Source of the DNA: G963665545 sp963665545 | GTDB lineage: Bacteria > Pseudomonadota > Gammaproteobacteria > Xanthomonadales > SZUA-36 | Direction of reading: 5' to 3' | DNA length: 64,000 nt | NCBI GenBank assembly: GCA_963665545.2 | Contig: CAXXKZ010000013.1 | Location: 372,001 to 436,000, forward strand | In this document: in pieces, positions 16,459-26,563 of the stretch | How the letters are laid out: every line of letters begins with the position of its first letter | Position numbering within the stretch: position 1 is the first letter of the stretch | The notes under the pieces: generated by a model | Told to the model about the DNA's origin: nothing | The model's database searches: none | What the model saw: only the letters and a program-made list of their open reading frames with translations | Position numbers and translations under genes: made by a program

Positions 16459-17784
16459 ATGATCAAGCAGGGTGAGTACGCAGGCCGGCGCAGGCAGCTG
16501 ATGCGCATGGCGGGGGAAGACGCCATCATCATTGTCCAGGCAGCGCCTGCCCGAATTCGCAACAACGATGTCCATTATCCCTATCGTCAGGACAGTGACT
16601 TTCTTTATCTGACCGGATTTCACGAACCGGACGCTTTGCTCGCAATGATCCCCCATGCCAATGGTTCTTCAACAGATGGGGAATGTATCCTATTTTGCCG
16701 CAACAAGGATCCGCTGAAGGAAATGTGGGACGGCGCCATGATCGGCCTGGATGGCGCCGTCAATGAGTTCGGCATGGATGTGGCATTCGATAGCAAGGAA
16801 ATCGACCGGCACCTGCCGGAGCTGTTGCACGACCGTGACCGGATTTACTATGACCTGGGCCGCGATCCACTGTTTGACCAGCGTCTGATAGGCTGGTTGA
16901 ACAGTTTTCGCGAGCGCCCCAGAAAAACTTTCCATGCACCGGAGGAAATCCACGCACTCGATCACATGTTGCATGACATGCGGCTCTATAAATCAAGGGG
17001 TGAATTGGCGGCAATGAGGCGGGCGGCGAAAGTGGCCATTGAAGCCCATGAACAGGCCATGCAGACCTGCAGGCCAGGGCAAAACGAAGCAGATATCTAT
17101 GCCGGCCTGTTGCACACATTCGCCCGTCATCACTGTGAGCCGTCCTACTTGCCGATCGTCGGTGGTGGCGCCAACGGTTGCATACTGCACTATATAGAAA
17201 ACAATGATGAACTGAATGACGGTGAGCTGTTACTGATTGATGCTGGCGCGGAATACGACGGCTACGCGTCCGACATCACCCGCACCTTTCCAATCAATGG
17301 AAAATTTTCCGGGCGGCAACGGGCGCTGTACGAAGTCGTGCTCAACACGCAATTGGAGGCCATCAATGCCGTGATCGCCGGCAACCAATGGGAAGATGTG
17401 CATAAGATCGCGGTTCGATGTGCAACGGAGGGTATGGTTGACCTGGGTATTCTGAAGGGCAGCGTGGAAGATGCGCTGGAGCAAGAGGCCCACCAGCAGC
17501 TTTACGTTCACAAGACCGGGCACTGGCTCGGCCTGGATGTTCATGATGTCGGGGAATACCTCATCGATGGCCACTCACGCGAGCTGGAGCCGGGCATGGT
17601 GCTGACAGTGGAGCCAGGTATTTACATCAGCTCCCGCAATACCGATGTGGACGAATACTGGCATGGCATGGGCATCCGCATCGAGGACAATGTGGTTGTC
17701 ACGAAGGCAGAGCCCCAGGTCTTGACCGATGGCCTGGTCAGGAAGCCGGACGATATTGAGCGACTGATGTCCGACCGGACCTGA
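16459..17784 (+). CDS. pepP: Xaa-Pro aminopeptidase (aminopeptidase P)
   Basis: The 441-residue length equals that of E. coli PepP. The N-terminal creatinase-like domain ends near residue 170. The pita-bread catalytic domain holds the five dimanganese ligands: Asp261 and Asp272 (DAGAEYDGYASDITRTF), His355 (HKTGHWLGLDVHD), Glu385 (LTVEPGIYI) and Glu409 (GIRIED). It removes N-terminal residues that precede proline. It ends seven bases before ubiH, in the conserved pepP-ubiH-ubiI order. Confidence 0.96.
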   Translation: MIKQGEYAGRRRQLMRMAGEDAIIIVQAAPARIRNNDVHYPYRQDSDFLYLTGFHEPDALLAMIPHANGSSTDGECILFCRNKDPLKEMWDGAMIGLDGAVNEFGMDVAFDSKEIDRHLPELLHDRDRIYYDLGRDPLFDQRLIGWLNSFRERPRKTFHAPEEIHALDHMLHDMRLYKSRGELAAMRRAAKVAIEAHEQAMQTCRPGQNEADIYAGLLHTFARHHCEPSYLPIVGGGANGCILHYIENNDELNDGELLLIDAGAEYDGYASDITRTFPINGKFSGRQRALYEVVLNTQLEAINAVIAGNQWEDVHKIAVRCATEGMVDLGILKGSVEDALEQEAHQQLYVHKTGHWLGLDVHDVGEYLIDGHSRELEPGMVLTVEPGIYISSRNTDVDEYWHGMGIRIEDNVVVTKAEPQVLTDGLVRKPDDIERLMSDRT

Positions 17785-17791
17785 TTGTAAG

Positions 17792-19057
17792 GTGAATTCG
17801 GCGCTTAGCTGTGAACATCAGGGCCTGTTCGATGTCGCGATCATCGGCGGTGGTCTGGTGGGCGCCAGCCTGGCATGTGCCACCGCCCAGCTCGGTCTGA
17901 AGACCGCTGTACTCGAAGCCGTTCAACCCCGTGCCGCAAGTCCGCCGTCGTTTGATGATCGAACCCTGGCGCTGAGCGCGAGTTCCTGCAATATCCTGGA
18001 GGAACTGGGCATCTGGCCCAGCCTGCGGAACAATGCAACCGCCATTCGTGAGGTGTGGGTCGCTGAATTGAATCGGCCAGGAAAAGTGCGGCTCGATTCG
18101 GCGGAATTGGGCCTGCATGAATTTGGCAATGTTGTGGAGGCCCGGGTCTTTGGTCAGGTAGTGATGGCGATGCTGCCAAAACTGGAAGGCATTCAACTGC
18201 TGTGCCCGGCACGCCTGAGCGGCCTGGAGCAGCGGCAGGACTTTGTACGTGTGACCTACACAGAAGCCGGCGCAGGCGGTCAGTTGGACAGCCGTCTCGT
18301 GGTTGGGGCAGACGGTGCGGGTTCAATGGTCAGGGAACTGCTGGGTATCGCGGCCGAAAAGCACGATTACGGTACGACCGCTCTGATAGTCAACTTCATG
18401 CCCGGTCTGCCTCACGCCGGGCGTGCCTTTGAGTGCTTTACGCCAGCAGGGCCGCTGGCTGTGCTGCCTCATGTTGGAGGCCGCTGCGGACTGATCTGGT
18501 GTGTCCGCCGCGAAGAGGCTGAAGGCCTGCTGGCATTGGAGGCTTCGCAGTTTCTCGACCGCGCTTATGCCGCATTCACAAGCGCCATGGGTCCGGTGCT
18601 GGGGCAATTTACACGAATGGGCAAGCGATCGAGTTATCCCCTTGAACTGGTGCGCGCAGCCGAGGATACGCGGCCGAGAACCGTCATTATGGGCAACGCC
18701 GCGCATGCGATTCACCCGATTGGCGCCCAGGGGTTCAATCTGGGTCTTCGCGACATCGCTGTGCTGACGGAAGTGTTGCTGGACGCCACCGAGGGGGGCG
18801 CTGACATCGGTGGGGCAGAGGTCATTCGCCGCTATAGTGAATGGCGGGTTACGGACCACGAAGACACCATCGGCTGGTCGGACGGACTGGCACGGCTTTA
18901 TGCCAATCCCTCTCCGGTGGCATCCGCAATCCGCACGGCCGGCCTGGTGGCGCACGCGCTGATCCCGGCATTACGCCGCCGCACGACGCTTAGTGCCATG
19001 GGCTTTCGTGGCCGCATTCCACGCCTGGCGCAGACCACAAGAACGCCTTCGACATGA
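17792..19057 (+). CDS. ubiH: 2-octaprenyl-6-methoxyphenol hydroxylase
   Basis: This is a flavin monooxygenase of the UbiH/UbiF/COQ6 family, 421 residues. The Rossmann motif DVAIIGGGLVGASLA lies at about residues 14-28. DDRTLALSASS, typical for UbiH, is at about 56-66. The second FAD motif is VGADGAGSMVRELL (about 171-184), and GNAAHAIHPIGAQGFNLGLRD (about 298-318) binds the pyrophosphate and riboflavin. It hydroxylates the ring in aerobic ubiquinone synthesis at the inner membrane. GTG start with TAAGG directly before it. It overlaps the next hydroxylase gene by four bases. Confidence 0.9.
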   Translation: MNSALSCEHQGLFDVAIIGGGLVGASLACATAQLGLKTAVLEAVQPRAASPPSFDDRTLALSASSCNILEELGIWPSLRNNATAIREVWVAELNRPGKVRLDSAELGLHEFGNVVEARVFGQVVMAMLPKLEGIQLLCPARLSGLEQRQDFVRVTYTEAGAGGQLDSRLVVGADGAGSMVRELLGIAAEKHDYGTTALIVNFMPGLPHAGRAFECFTPAGPLAVLPHVGGRCGLIWCVRREEAEGLLALEASQFLDRAYAAFTSAMGPVLGQFTRMGKRSSYPLELVRAAEDTRPRTVIMGNAAHAIHPIGAQGFNLGLRDIAVLTEVLLDATEGGADIGGAEVIRRYSEWRVTDHEDTIGWSDGLARLYANPSPVASAIRTAGLVAHALIPALRRRTTLSAMGFRGRIPRLAQTTRTPST

Positions 19058-20307
19058 CGGCGCGCACGGTTGACATCGTCATCATTGGCGGTGGCATGGT
19101 TGGCCTGTGTGCTGCCAGCCTGCTGTCCCGTTCCGGTTTTGAAACAGCCCTGGTGGAGGCGTCGGCTGCACCCGATTTTGACCCGTCCTCGGAGCCGGGA
19201 CTGAGGGTCTCGGCTCTGTCCAAAGGCTCGGTAAACATCCTCAAGCAGGCTGGCGCCTGGCGTCAGATCGAACAAAATCGGCATTGCCGTTACCTCAACA
19301 TGCACGTTGAAGAGGCGCGGCCGACTGGCGACGGTCCGGCCATTGACTTCAATGCTGCTGAATTTGCCCTCGATTGCCTTGGCACCATCGTCGAGAACGA
19401 TCTGGTGCAATGGTCTTTGTGGCAGACCCTCGAAGCACTCGGCACGGTGGATTTGATTTGCCCGAACGAGTTGGTGGATTTCAGGGCTGATGATCAAGCG
19501 GTATCTGTACGTCTGCGCACTGGTGAGGTGTTGCGCTGCAGCTTGCTGGTCGGTGCCGATGGGCCGGCCTCAAAGGTCCGCCAGATAGCCGGAGTGGCGC
19601 AGACACAGTGGGTCTACGGTCAACGCGGTTTGGTCGCGGTCGTGCGATGCGAGCGGGACAATCCGGGCACGGCATGGCAACGATTCGTTGGCGGTAATCC
19701 CCTGGCATTTCTACCCTTGAGCGATGGCTGCTCTTCAATTGTCTGGACCCTTGCCGAGGAGGAGGCCGAGCGCCTGCTGAATGTGGAAGATGCTGATTTT
19801 CACCGTGAGCTCACCGTGGCCAGTGATGCCTGGCTGGGTCGGGTTGTCGCTTCGGGCCCGCGGGCGGCATTCCCCCTGGGGATGCGTTTGAGCCACGCTT
19901 ACCGGGCAACAAGGACGGTCATTGTTGGTGATGCCGCCCACGTGGTTCACCCCATGACGGGTCAGGGCGTGAACATTGGTTTGCAGGATGTCGCCGCGCT
20001 GGTGGAAGTTCTGGTAGAAGCCAGGGCTGCCGGCTCGGATCCAGGCGAGGAACGGGCCCTCCAACGTTATAGTCGCTGGCGGCGATCGGAGTCCGAAATC
20101 ATGGCCCACGGGATTCAGGGCATCAAAGACCTGTTCGCCATTCCCATGCTTGGCCCCTTGCGGAAGATGGGCTTGAAAGTGGTGTCGAGCAGTTGGGTGG
20201 CGCGCGAAGCGTTTATTCGGCGCGCTACGGGGTTGCACGCCAATGCGCCGGAATTATCCCGGGGTAAGTCGCTCTCCGACCTGGTCCACAGCAGCAATAA
20301 ACATTAA
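19054..20307 (+). CDS. ubiI: Ubiquinone biosynthesis flavin monooxygenase, UbiI-type
   Basis: This is a second UbiH/COQ6-family hydroxylase, 417 residues, with DIVIIGGGMVGLCAAS near the N-terminus, LLVGADGPASKVRQIAG (about 166-182) and VIVGDAAHVVHPMTGQGVNIG (about 288-308). The ATGA overlap with ubiH implies translational coupling. In gammaproteobacteria the gene after ubiH is usually ubiI (visC), which hydroxylates C5 of octaprenylphenol. UbiF or a fused-specificity enzyme cannot be excluded by motif alone, so the symbol rests partly on position. Confidence 0.72.
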   Translation: MTARTVDIVIIGGGMVGLCAASLLSRSGFETALVEASAAPDFDPSSEPGLRVSALSKGSVNILKQAGAWRQIEQNRHCRYLNMHVEEARPTGDGPAIDFNAAEFALDCLGTIVENDLVQWSLWQTLEALGTVDLICPNELVDFRADDQAVSVRLRTGEVLRCSLLVGADGPASKVRQIAGVAQTQWVYGQRGLVAVVRCERDNPGTAWQRFVGGNPLAFLPLSDGCSSIVWTLAEEEAERLLNVEDADFHRELTVASDAWLGRVVASGPRAAFPLGMRLSHAYRATRTVIVGDAAHVVHPMTGQGVNIGLQDVAALVEVLVEARAAGSDPGEERALQRYSRWRRSESEIMAHGIQGIKDLFAIPMLGPLRKMGLKVVSSSWVAREAFIRRATGLHANAPELSRGKSLSDLVHSSNKH

Positions 20308-20447
20308 CAGGCTTGGGGACGCTGCAGGCGCAAACGATTGCTCGCAACTCTATATTCTCTGCGGTTATATGCCTATAGAAAACGCTTCGTTCAACTCCAA
20401 AACTTGACGATTTATGCTCTGTCTCCGATTACTCAGAGGCAGGCGCC

Positions 20448-22397
20448 ATGTTACAGGCCCTTAAAGTCGAAAACTCGCCGTTCAGCGAGCAACAGGTCCA
20501 GCAGTTGCAGCAAAGCTTCGGTCAGCTGGATCCCCAGCAGTCCTTATGGCTGAGTGGTTACCTCGCTGGCAGTATGGCGGGCGGGCCGGCTCTGACTGCT
20601 TCGCCGGCAAGGTTATCCGGTACTGCAATGGCGATCTCGGCGGCGCTCTCGGCGGCGGCGCCCGTGGCGCAACCGTCACCCGCTGCGGCTGCAGTCCCGC
20701 AGAAGACCCTGAATATTCTATATGCTTCGCAGACCGGCAACGGCGAATTTCTGGCCCAGGGTTTGGCGCAGCGCGCGGAACAGGCCGGCTTGACTGTACA
20801 GCTCCAATCGCTCAACGAGTTTCGCTTGCCTGGCCTGAAAAAGCTCGAGCATGCTGTGTTCGTCATGAGTACGCATGGCGAAGGCGATCCACCCGATGAC
20901 GCCATCGATCTGTTTGAATTCCTGGCCAGTAGTAGGGCGCCGAAACTTGCGGGTCTGAAGTTTCGTGTGTTGTCGCTCGGCGACAGCAGTTACGAAAAAT
21001 TCTGCGAATGCGGCCGCGAATTGGAAACATTGTTGCTGGCGCAGGGCGCCTCGACATTTGGTGATCGGGTCGATTGTGACGTGGAATACGAAACAGATGC
21101 ACAGGCGTGGTCTGAGCAGGTGCTCGACTGGGGTAAACAGCACCTCGGCACAGCTGCCGATCAGGCGCCGGCGCAGCGACTGGTTCAGCCTCAGGATCTG
21201 AATGCACTGGAGGCGCAATCGATATCAGGCAACCTGTCGCTGGTGCCCGCGACCACTATCTGGTCTCGCTCACGTCCCTTCCCGTCCATCGCCCAGCGGG
21301 TGCAGAAGATCACCGGCCTGGAATCCGGCAAAGACGTATTTCACATCGAGTTGTCGCTGGAGGATTCCGGCCTGCGCTATTCGCCCGGGGATTCGCTGGG
21401 CGTGTGGGCGTTTAATAACGCTGAACTGGTTTCGAAACTGTTGCGTCGCCTTGATATCGACCCAGGCACGCGCGTTGCGCTCGATGAGCGCAACCGCAGC
21501 GTGCGTGAGAATTTGACCCGCTACCGTGAAATTACCCGATTGACGGTCGATACAGTCCGCCAATATGCGGCGCTGGCCGCCAACCAAAGGCTCAACCGGC
21601 AACTCGATGGACTTGACGAAGCTCAATTCCGGGAATTTATCGAGGCCCGACAATTGATCGACCTGGTGGAGGCCTGGCCGCCCGAGGCGGCAGGTCGTAT
21701 TGACGCGAGCGCCCTGGTGGGCATCTTGCGTCCGCTTGCGCCGCGCTCGTATTCGATTGCTTCGTCCCAGTCCATCGTTGATGAGGAAGTCCATTTGACT
21801 GTCGCAACGCTGCGCAGCAATGCCATCGGTCAGCAACGCGAAGGCGCTGCCAGTCAGTACCTCAACCACGAATTGCAAGCGGGCGACCAGGTGGGTGTGT
21901 TCGTCGAGCCCAACCGACGCTTCAGGTTGCCTGAAGATCCCACCGTGCCGGTGATCATGATTGGTGCCGGTACCGGGGTTGCGCCATACCGCGCGTTTAT
22001 GCAGGAGATTGAAGAGCAGGGTGATGAACGCGATAGCTGGCTGATCTTCGGCAACCCGCATCAGCGGACAGATTTTCTTTACCAGCGTGAATGGCTGAAG
22101 TGGCGCGACCAGGGCCTGTTGAGCCGCATCGACGTCGCCTTCTCCCGCGACCAGCCTGAAAAGTATTACGTGCAGCACGTCATCAGCGAGCAGGCGGAAC
22201 GCCTCAACGATTGGATGAAGCGTGGCGCTGTTGTTTATGTGTGCGGTTGTCTGGCCATGGGCCACGAAGTAGAACGAGCCATTGCACAAGCCCTGGCCAG
22301 GGCACGGACCGGTGAGTCTGAGCCGGGCTCAGAGCAGTTGGCCGAAGTGTTATCCGGGCTGCGCCGGGAACGAAAATTGCTGAAGGACCTGTACTGA
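20448..22397 (+). CDS. cysJ: Assimilatory sulfite reductase (NADPH) flavoprotein alpha subunit
   Basis: The 649-residue protein has the CysJ layout. After an N-terminal segment with an Ala/Pro-rich linker comes a flavodoxin domain starting LNILYASQTGNGE (FMN phosphate loop) with STHGEGDPPDDA and LGDSSYEKFC. Then follow the FAD-binding insert (LEDSGLRYSPGDSLGVWAF; RSYSIASSQ) and the NADP domain (VIMIGAGTGVAPYRAF; FGNPHQRTDFLY), ending in KLLKDLY. It feeds NADPH electrons to the siroheme subunit. No lesion is visible. It is joined by TGATG to cysI, which is frameshifted, so CysJ may now lack its partner. Confidence 0.95.
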   Translation: MLQALKVENSPFSEQQVQQLQQSFGQLDPQQSLWLSGYLAGSMAGGPALTASPARLSGTAMAISAALSAAAPVAQPSPAAAAVPQKTLNILYASQTGNGEFLAQGLAQRAEQAGLTVQLQSLNEFRLPGLKKLEHAVFVMSTHGEGDPPDDAIDLFEFLASSRAPKLAGLKFRVLSLGDSSYEKFCECGRELETLLLAQGASTFGDRVDCDVEYETDAQAWSEQVLDWGKQHLGTAADQAPAQRLVQPQDLNALEAQSISGNLSLVPATTIWSRSRPFPSIAQRVQKITGLESGKDVFHIELSLEDSGLRYSPGDSLGVWAFNNAELVSKLLRRLDIDPGTRVALDERNRSVRENLTRYREITRLTVDTVRQYAALAANQRLNRQLDGLDEAQFREFIEARQLIDLVEAWPPEAAGRIDASALVGILRPLAPRSYSIASSQSIVDEEVHLTVATLRSNAIGQQREGAASQYLNHELQAGDQVGVFVEPNRRFRLPEDPTVPVIMIGAGTGVAPYRAFMQEIEEQGDERDSWLIFGNPHQRTDFLYQREWLKWRDQGLLSRIDVAFSRDQPEKYYVQHVISEQAERLNDWMKRGAVVYVCGCLAMGHEVERAIAQALARARTGESEPGSEQLAEVLSGLRRERKLLKDLY

Positions 22398-24162
22398 TGT
22401 CCACCGATACCACCCCGGGCACCCTATCTGGCGGTCAGGCCGGCACCGGGAATCAGGCGCCGCTCACTGCGGTTGAAGGGATCAAGTCTCGGAGCAACTT
22501 CCTGCGCGGAAGCATCGTCGAGAGTCTTGCCGACAAGGCCACGGGGGCGCTGGCGGAGGACGACACACAGCTGAGCAAGTTTCATGGCTTTTACCAGCAG
22601 GATGATCGCGACCATCGCGAAGAGCGTCGTCGGCAGATGCTGGAGCCAGACTACCAGTTCATGATCAGGGCGCGGGTGCCCGGCGGCATCTGCACCACCG
22701 ATCAATGGCTGGCGCTGGACAAAATTGCCCGACAATGGGCCAACGGCACCATCCGGATTACCACCCGCCAGGCTTTTCAGTTGCACGGCGTCATCAAGAG
22801 CAACTTAAAACCCACTATCAGAAGCATTAATGATTGCCTGCTCGACACCATAGCCGCTTGTGGCGACGTCAATCGCAATGTGATGGCGACCCCCCTTCCG
22901 GAACAATCGGCGCTGCACCGGCAGGTCAGCGAAGCAGCACGCAGCGTCAGTGCGCATTTGACGCCCAACACCACCGCATACCACGAGATCTGGCTCAGCG
23001 AAGACGGCGCACGCACGAAAGTTGCGGGCACACCCGACAAGGAGCCGATATACGGTCCCACTTATTTGCCACGGAAATTCAAAATGGCGTTTGCCATTCC
23101 GCCGAGAAACGACACGGATGTGTTTGCCCACGACCTGGGATTCATCGCCATTGAGGACGGCGGGAAACTGGCGGGCTTTAATGTCACCGTGGCCGGCGGC
23201 ATGGGCGTGACGCACGCAGACCCAGCCACTTTTCCCAGACTGGCCGACGTGCTGGGTTATTGTCGGCCTGACCAGGTCAATGCGATTGCCGAGGCGGTGG
23301 TGACGATTCAGAGAGATTTCGGTGACCGTACAGAACGCAAGCATGCCCGCCTGAAGTACACCGTAGAAGATCGCGGCCTCGAATGGCTGCACCAGGAACT
23401 GGAGCGTCGGCTGGGATACCGACTCGATGCGCCACGTTCTTTTGAATTTACACATAGCGGCGATGAATACGGCTGGCAGCGTACCGACGATGGACTGTGG
23501 CACCTGAGCCTGTTCATTGAAAACGGCCGGGTTGCAGATCGCGGCGTGTCGCGACAACTGACCGGTCTGCGGGAGATCGCAAAAATACACCAAGGCGAGT
23601 TTCGACTCTCTCCCAACCAGAACCTGGTGATAGCGGGTGTTGCTGACTCTGACCGCACCCGCATAGATCAACTGGTCGTCGCGCACCGCCTCGATGATTT
23701 CCGGCGGTCCTCACCGTTGAGCTCAACGCCATGGCCTGCGTTGGCTTTCCAACCTGCGGATTGTCGATGGCCGAAAGTGAGCGTTATTTGCCCGAACTGA
23801 TCGGAAAAATTGACGACCTGCTCGACAAACATGGATTGGCCGATCGACCCATTACCATCCGCATGACAGGCTGTCCCAACGGCTGTGCGCGGCCTTACCT
23901 GGCTGAAATCGGCCTGGTGGGGAAGGGGCCGGGTTTATATAACCTGCACCTGGGCGCCGGTTTTGACGGTGCGCGCCTGAACCGTCTGTATCGGGAGTCA
24001 GTACATGAGCAGGAGATTCTCGACGCCCTGGATCCTCTGTTTGGGCAGTACGCTTCGCAGCGCCAAGATGCCTCGCCAATCGGGGAGGCATTCGGAGACT
24101 TCCTGGTGCGCACGGGCGCACTGGCAGGGCAAGAACACCCACCGTTGGAATCCGGAGAATAG
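22397..24162 (+). pseudogene. cysI: Sulfite reductase hemoprotein beta subunit, single-base frameshift
   Basis: The first frame (from 22397) gives about 440 residues of CysI, including GGICTTDQWLALDKIARQWA, the siroheme-contact RITTRQAFQLHGV and GEFRLSPNQNLVIAGV, then turns into unrelated sequence and stops at 23800. The rest of the protein continues in another frame from before 23731. It holds ACVGFPTCGLSMAESERYLP and MTGCPNGCARPYLAEIG, which carry the four cysteines of the 4Fe-4S/siroheme centre. Restoring one base near 23722 (reading AGC CTC AAC GCC ATG) joins both parts cleanly, so a one-base deletion there is the simplest lesion. Without correction no metal centre can form. It is confirmed by length: about 588 codons in total. 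Confidence 0.88.
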
Positions 24163-24164
24163 AC

Positions 24165-24941
24165 ATGAATCAGCCCGCACTCAGCTTGTGCATCCCACGA
24201 CCCGGCCAGCAATGGACCCAGGGGCAGCTCGATGCCATCAACCCGTGCCTGGAAAAGATGCCGGCCGAAGAACGGGTCCGTTGGGCGCTGGACTTTCTGC
24301 CAGACCAGGCGGTACTCACTTCGAGCTTCGGCGCCCAGTCCGCCGCCATGCTCCACCTGGTCTCGCGTGCCGGGGCGGATGTGCCCGTGGTATTGATCGA
24401 TACCGGTTACCTTTTTCCTGAAACCTACCAGTTTGTCGATGATTTGCGTTATCGTTTGAATTTACGGTTGGAAGTGTTCCGTCCAGACATGAGCCCGGCC
24501 TGGCAAGAAGCGCGTTTCGGTCGCCTGTGGGAACTCGGCGCCGAAGGAATCCGCCGCTACAACCAGTTCAACAAGGTGGAGCCGATGGATCGGGCGTTGG
24601 CGGAATTGTCGGTGGGCACCTGGTTCAGTGGCTTGCGCCGCAGCCAGTCACATTCTCGCAAACAAACGCAAATTCTTCAGCGTCATGGAAATCCCGTTAA
24701 GGTCCATCCCATCGCCGACTGGACGGATCGCGATATCCACCGCTACTTGAAAGACCATGACCTGCCTTACCACCCGCTGTGGGACGAAGGATACGTTTCC
24801 ATCGGAGACACCCACACCAGCCGGCCGCTGAGCGCGGACATCAGTGAGGAAGAGACACGGTTTTTCGGGTTGATGCGCGAATGTGGTCTGCACGAGCCCG
24901 AGCGTTTCAATGCCCACAGCACCGCCAACCTGCCCCAATGA
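24165..24941 (+). CDS. cysH: Phosphoadenylyl-sulfate (PAPS) reductase
   Basis: The 258-residue protein has the PP-loop-like VLTSSFGAQSAAMLHLV (about residues 47-63), DTGYLFPETY (about 80-89), WFSGLRRSQSHSR (about 152-164) and the C-terminal redox Cys240 in ECGLHEP. It lacks the extra paired cysteines that bind an iron-sulfur cluster in APS reductases, so it is the thioredoxin-dependent PAPS type. It starts two bases after the cysI stop. The frame is intact, although the sulfite it makes would have no reductase if CysI is truly broken. An 8-bp inverted repeat at 24949-24987 just after the stop may help end the transcript. Confidence 0.95.
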   Translation: MNQPALSLCIPRPGQQWTQGQLDAINPCLEKMPAEERVRWALDFLPDQAVLTSSFGAQSAAMLHLVSRAGADVPVVLIDTGYLFPETYQFVDDLRYRLNLRLEVFRPDMSPAWQEARFGRLWELGAEGIRRYNQFNKVEPMDRALAELSVGTWFSGLRRSQSHSRKQTQILQRHGNPVKVHPIADWTDRDIHRYLKDHDLPYHPLWDEGYVSIGDTHTSRPLSADISEEETRFFGLMRECGLHEPERFNAHSTANLPQ

Positions 24942-24948
24942 ACCTGCT

Positions 24949-25447
24949 CTCCAACCATTGGCACAGCCCCTGTGAACAGGGTTGGAGAACCCTTGGAGCC
25001 GCAGGCGACCCGCCGCCGGCCCCGGTTGGGTAAGTCGAGCAAAGCGCAGGCAACGAAGTGGGTACGGTTTCGCCGCAGGCGAAGAAGTGCCCGCTGAGTG
25101 CCGTAGCGCGTGAGCGGTACCAGAGGGGCCCGGCGCCTATTGCATGCCGTCGAAGCGCACGCCCGAGGAGCCACACGGTTTGCCCGCAGGGCGAAGAGTA
25201 CGGCTCCGAAGCCGTAGGGCAGGCAACGAAGGAAGTGCGGCTTGCGCGCAGCGCAAAAAGCGCTGACGAAGTGCCGTGGCCCGTGCGTGCAGCCGCCTAC
25301 GCGCTAACGGCATTCCGGCAGCGCTTCTTCGCCTGCGGCGAAACCGCACTACCGTCATTGCCTGCGCTGCCGCAGGCGGGAGCACGACTGCAGGGATGCA
25401 GGAGGTAGAGCAACGCAGGGAGCAGTTGCCGAGGGAAGCGAGACTCC
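24949..25447. repeat. Intergenic cluster of structured repeats with GCA-loop hairpins (locus A)
   Basis: This 500-base gap between cysH and cysB has no gene that can be supported. It holds hairpins that share a GCA loop but differ in compatible stem bases: TTCGCC/GGCGAA at 25069-25083, TTTGCCC/GGGCGAA (one G-U pair) at 25179-25195, TTGCGC/GCGCAA at 25242-25256, and TTCGCC/GGCGAA again in opposite orientation at 25328-25342. A further 7-bp stem, TACGGCT/AGCCGTA, lies at 25199-25216. The sequence around the first hairpin (25061-25092) recurs at 48153-48184. The right end is a copy of the 77-bp unit found twice near 48 kb. Nested stems at 24949-24987 follow cysH directly. Confidence 0.8.
25370..25447 (-). 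repeat. 77-bp interspersed repeat, diverged inverted copy
   Basis: Read on the minus strand, this 78-base stretch begins GGAGTCTCGCTTCCCTCGG and ends TCCCGCCTGCGG. It matches the two identical copies at 48006-48082 and 48212-48288 apart from a few changes in the middle (for example CTGCGTTG in place of TACATTG). It ends four bases before the cysB stop codon. Confidence 0.9.
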
Positions 25448-25451
25448 TTAA

Positions 25452-26480
25452 TTAGAGGTTGAAATTCCCTGCGCAGCAATTGGAGAAAGTGCGCTCCATC
25501 ATCGGGTGGGCGTTAAGGGCTTCCAGAGACATCGGTGAAGTGGCAGGTTGCGGCCCGCTTGAGTCCTCGATGGCTTGATCGATGCTGTCGCGTTCGGCGC
25601 CAGGCACCATCAGTTTCAAAAACGCATACATGTAATCACGCAAAAACCGGTCGCGGTGAAACCCTACCCAGGTGGTGCTGGTTGGAAAAATTCGCGCCGC
25701 ATTGATGGCTACCAGGTCGGAGTCCCGTTCGCGGTCGTAGGCCATACAGGCAAGAATGCCCACGCCCATGCCCTTGCGGACATACGTTTTAATGACATCC
25801 GGGTCTTCTGCTGAAAAAACGACGTTGGGCTGGATGTTTTTCTGCGCGAATGATAATTGCAGGTCTGATCCGGTATCAAAACTGTGCGTGTAACTGATGA
25901 TGGGATAGCGGGCCAATTCGTCGAGCGATATCCGTCTGAGTTTTGTCAGCGGGTGATCGGGCCGGACCAGTACGATGCGTTCCCAACGATAAATCGGAAA
26001 ACTCACCAAATCTCCAAAGGCTTCATTGTTGCCGGAAGCTATGGCGAAGTCGGCTTCCTGATCCTGCACCTGGCGGGCGATCTGGTCGGACGTGCCCTGG
26101 TGCAGATTGACGGCGATACCGGGGTAATCGCGGTGAAAACTTTCCAACATTTCCGGCAGAACATAGCGCGCCTGGGTGTGCGTCGTCGCAATCGCCAATT
26201 GCCCCTGTTGCCGCCCCGACAGTTCGCTGGAGAGCGACTTGATATTGTTGACTTCGTTGAGGATGAGCCGAGCTCTGGAGACGATTTCCCGACCCTCGTC
26301 GGTGAGATCAGTCAGGCTCTTGCCTTTGCGCACAAACAACTGCAGTGACAGCTCGTCCTCCAGCATCTTGACCTGCTTGCTGACGCCGGGTTGTGAAGTA
26401 AACAGGGCCTGCGCAGCGGCAGTTATATTCATGCCGTTGTCGACAACTGCTACCAGGTAGCGCAATTGTTGAAGCTTCAT
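25452..26480 (-). CDS. cysB: LysR-type regulator CysB
   Basis: The 342-residue protein has an N-terminal winged helix (MKLQQLRYLVAVVDNGMNIT, then AAAQALFTSQPGVSKQVKML) and a CysB-like effector domain with ATTHTQARYVLPE (about residues 98-110), the sulfate/acetylserine-site segment known in CysB. It also has GTSDQIARQVQ, IISYTHSFDTGSDL and VRKGMGVGILACMAYD. CysB activates sulfate assimilation genes when N-acetylserine signals sulfur shortage. It lies between cysH and cysG, divergent from cysG. No lesion is seen. Cbl, a close paralogue, is the alternative, but the context favours CysB. Confidence 0.88.
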   Translation of the reverse strand: MKLQQLRYLVAVVDNGMNITAAAQALFTSQPGVSKQVKMLEDELSLQLFVRKGKSLTDLTDEGREIVSRARLILNEVNNIKSLSSELSGRQQGQLAIATTHTQARYVLPEMLESFHRDYPGIAVNLHQGTSDQIARQVQDQEADFAIASGNNEAFGDLVSFPIYRWERIVLVRPDHPLTKLRRISLDELARYPIISYTHSFDTGSDLQLSFAQKNIQPNVVFSAEDPDVIKTYVRKGMGVGILACMAYDRERDSDLVAINAARIFPTSTTWVGFHRDRFLRDYMYAFLKLMVPGAERDSIDQAIEDSSGPQPATSPMSLEALNAHPMMERTFSNCCAGNFNL

Positions 26481-26563
26481 CCCGGAAATCCTTGCCCAAT
26501 GAGGTGCTCAGCCAGATGGGTTAGTGTGCCTGCACCAAGTTTAACCAACCTCTAACCGTTATT

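Noticed and set aside
20308..20447. The gap before cysJ was examined for a CysB-regulated promoter.
   Set aside because: It is AT-rich in parts, but I could not define a -35/-10 pair or a convincing CysB site.
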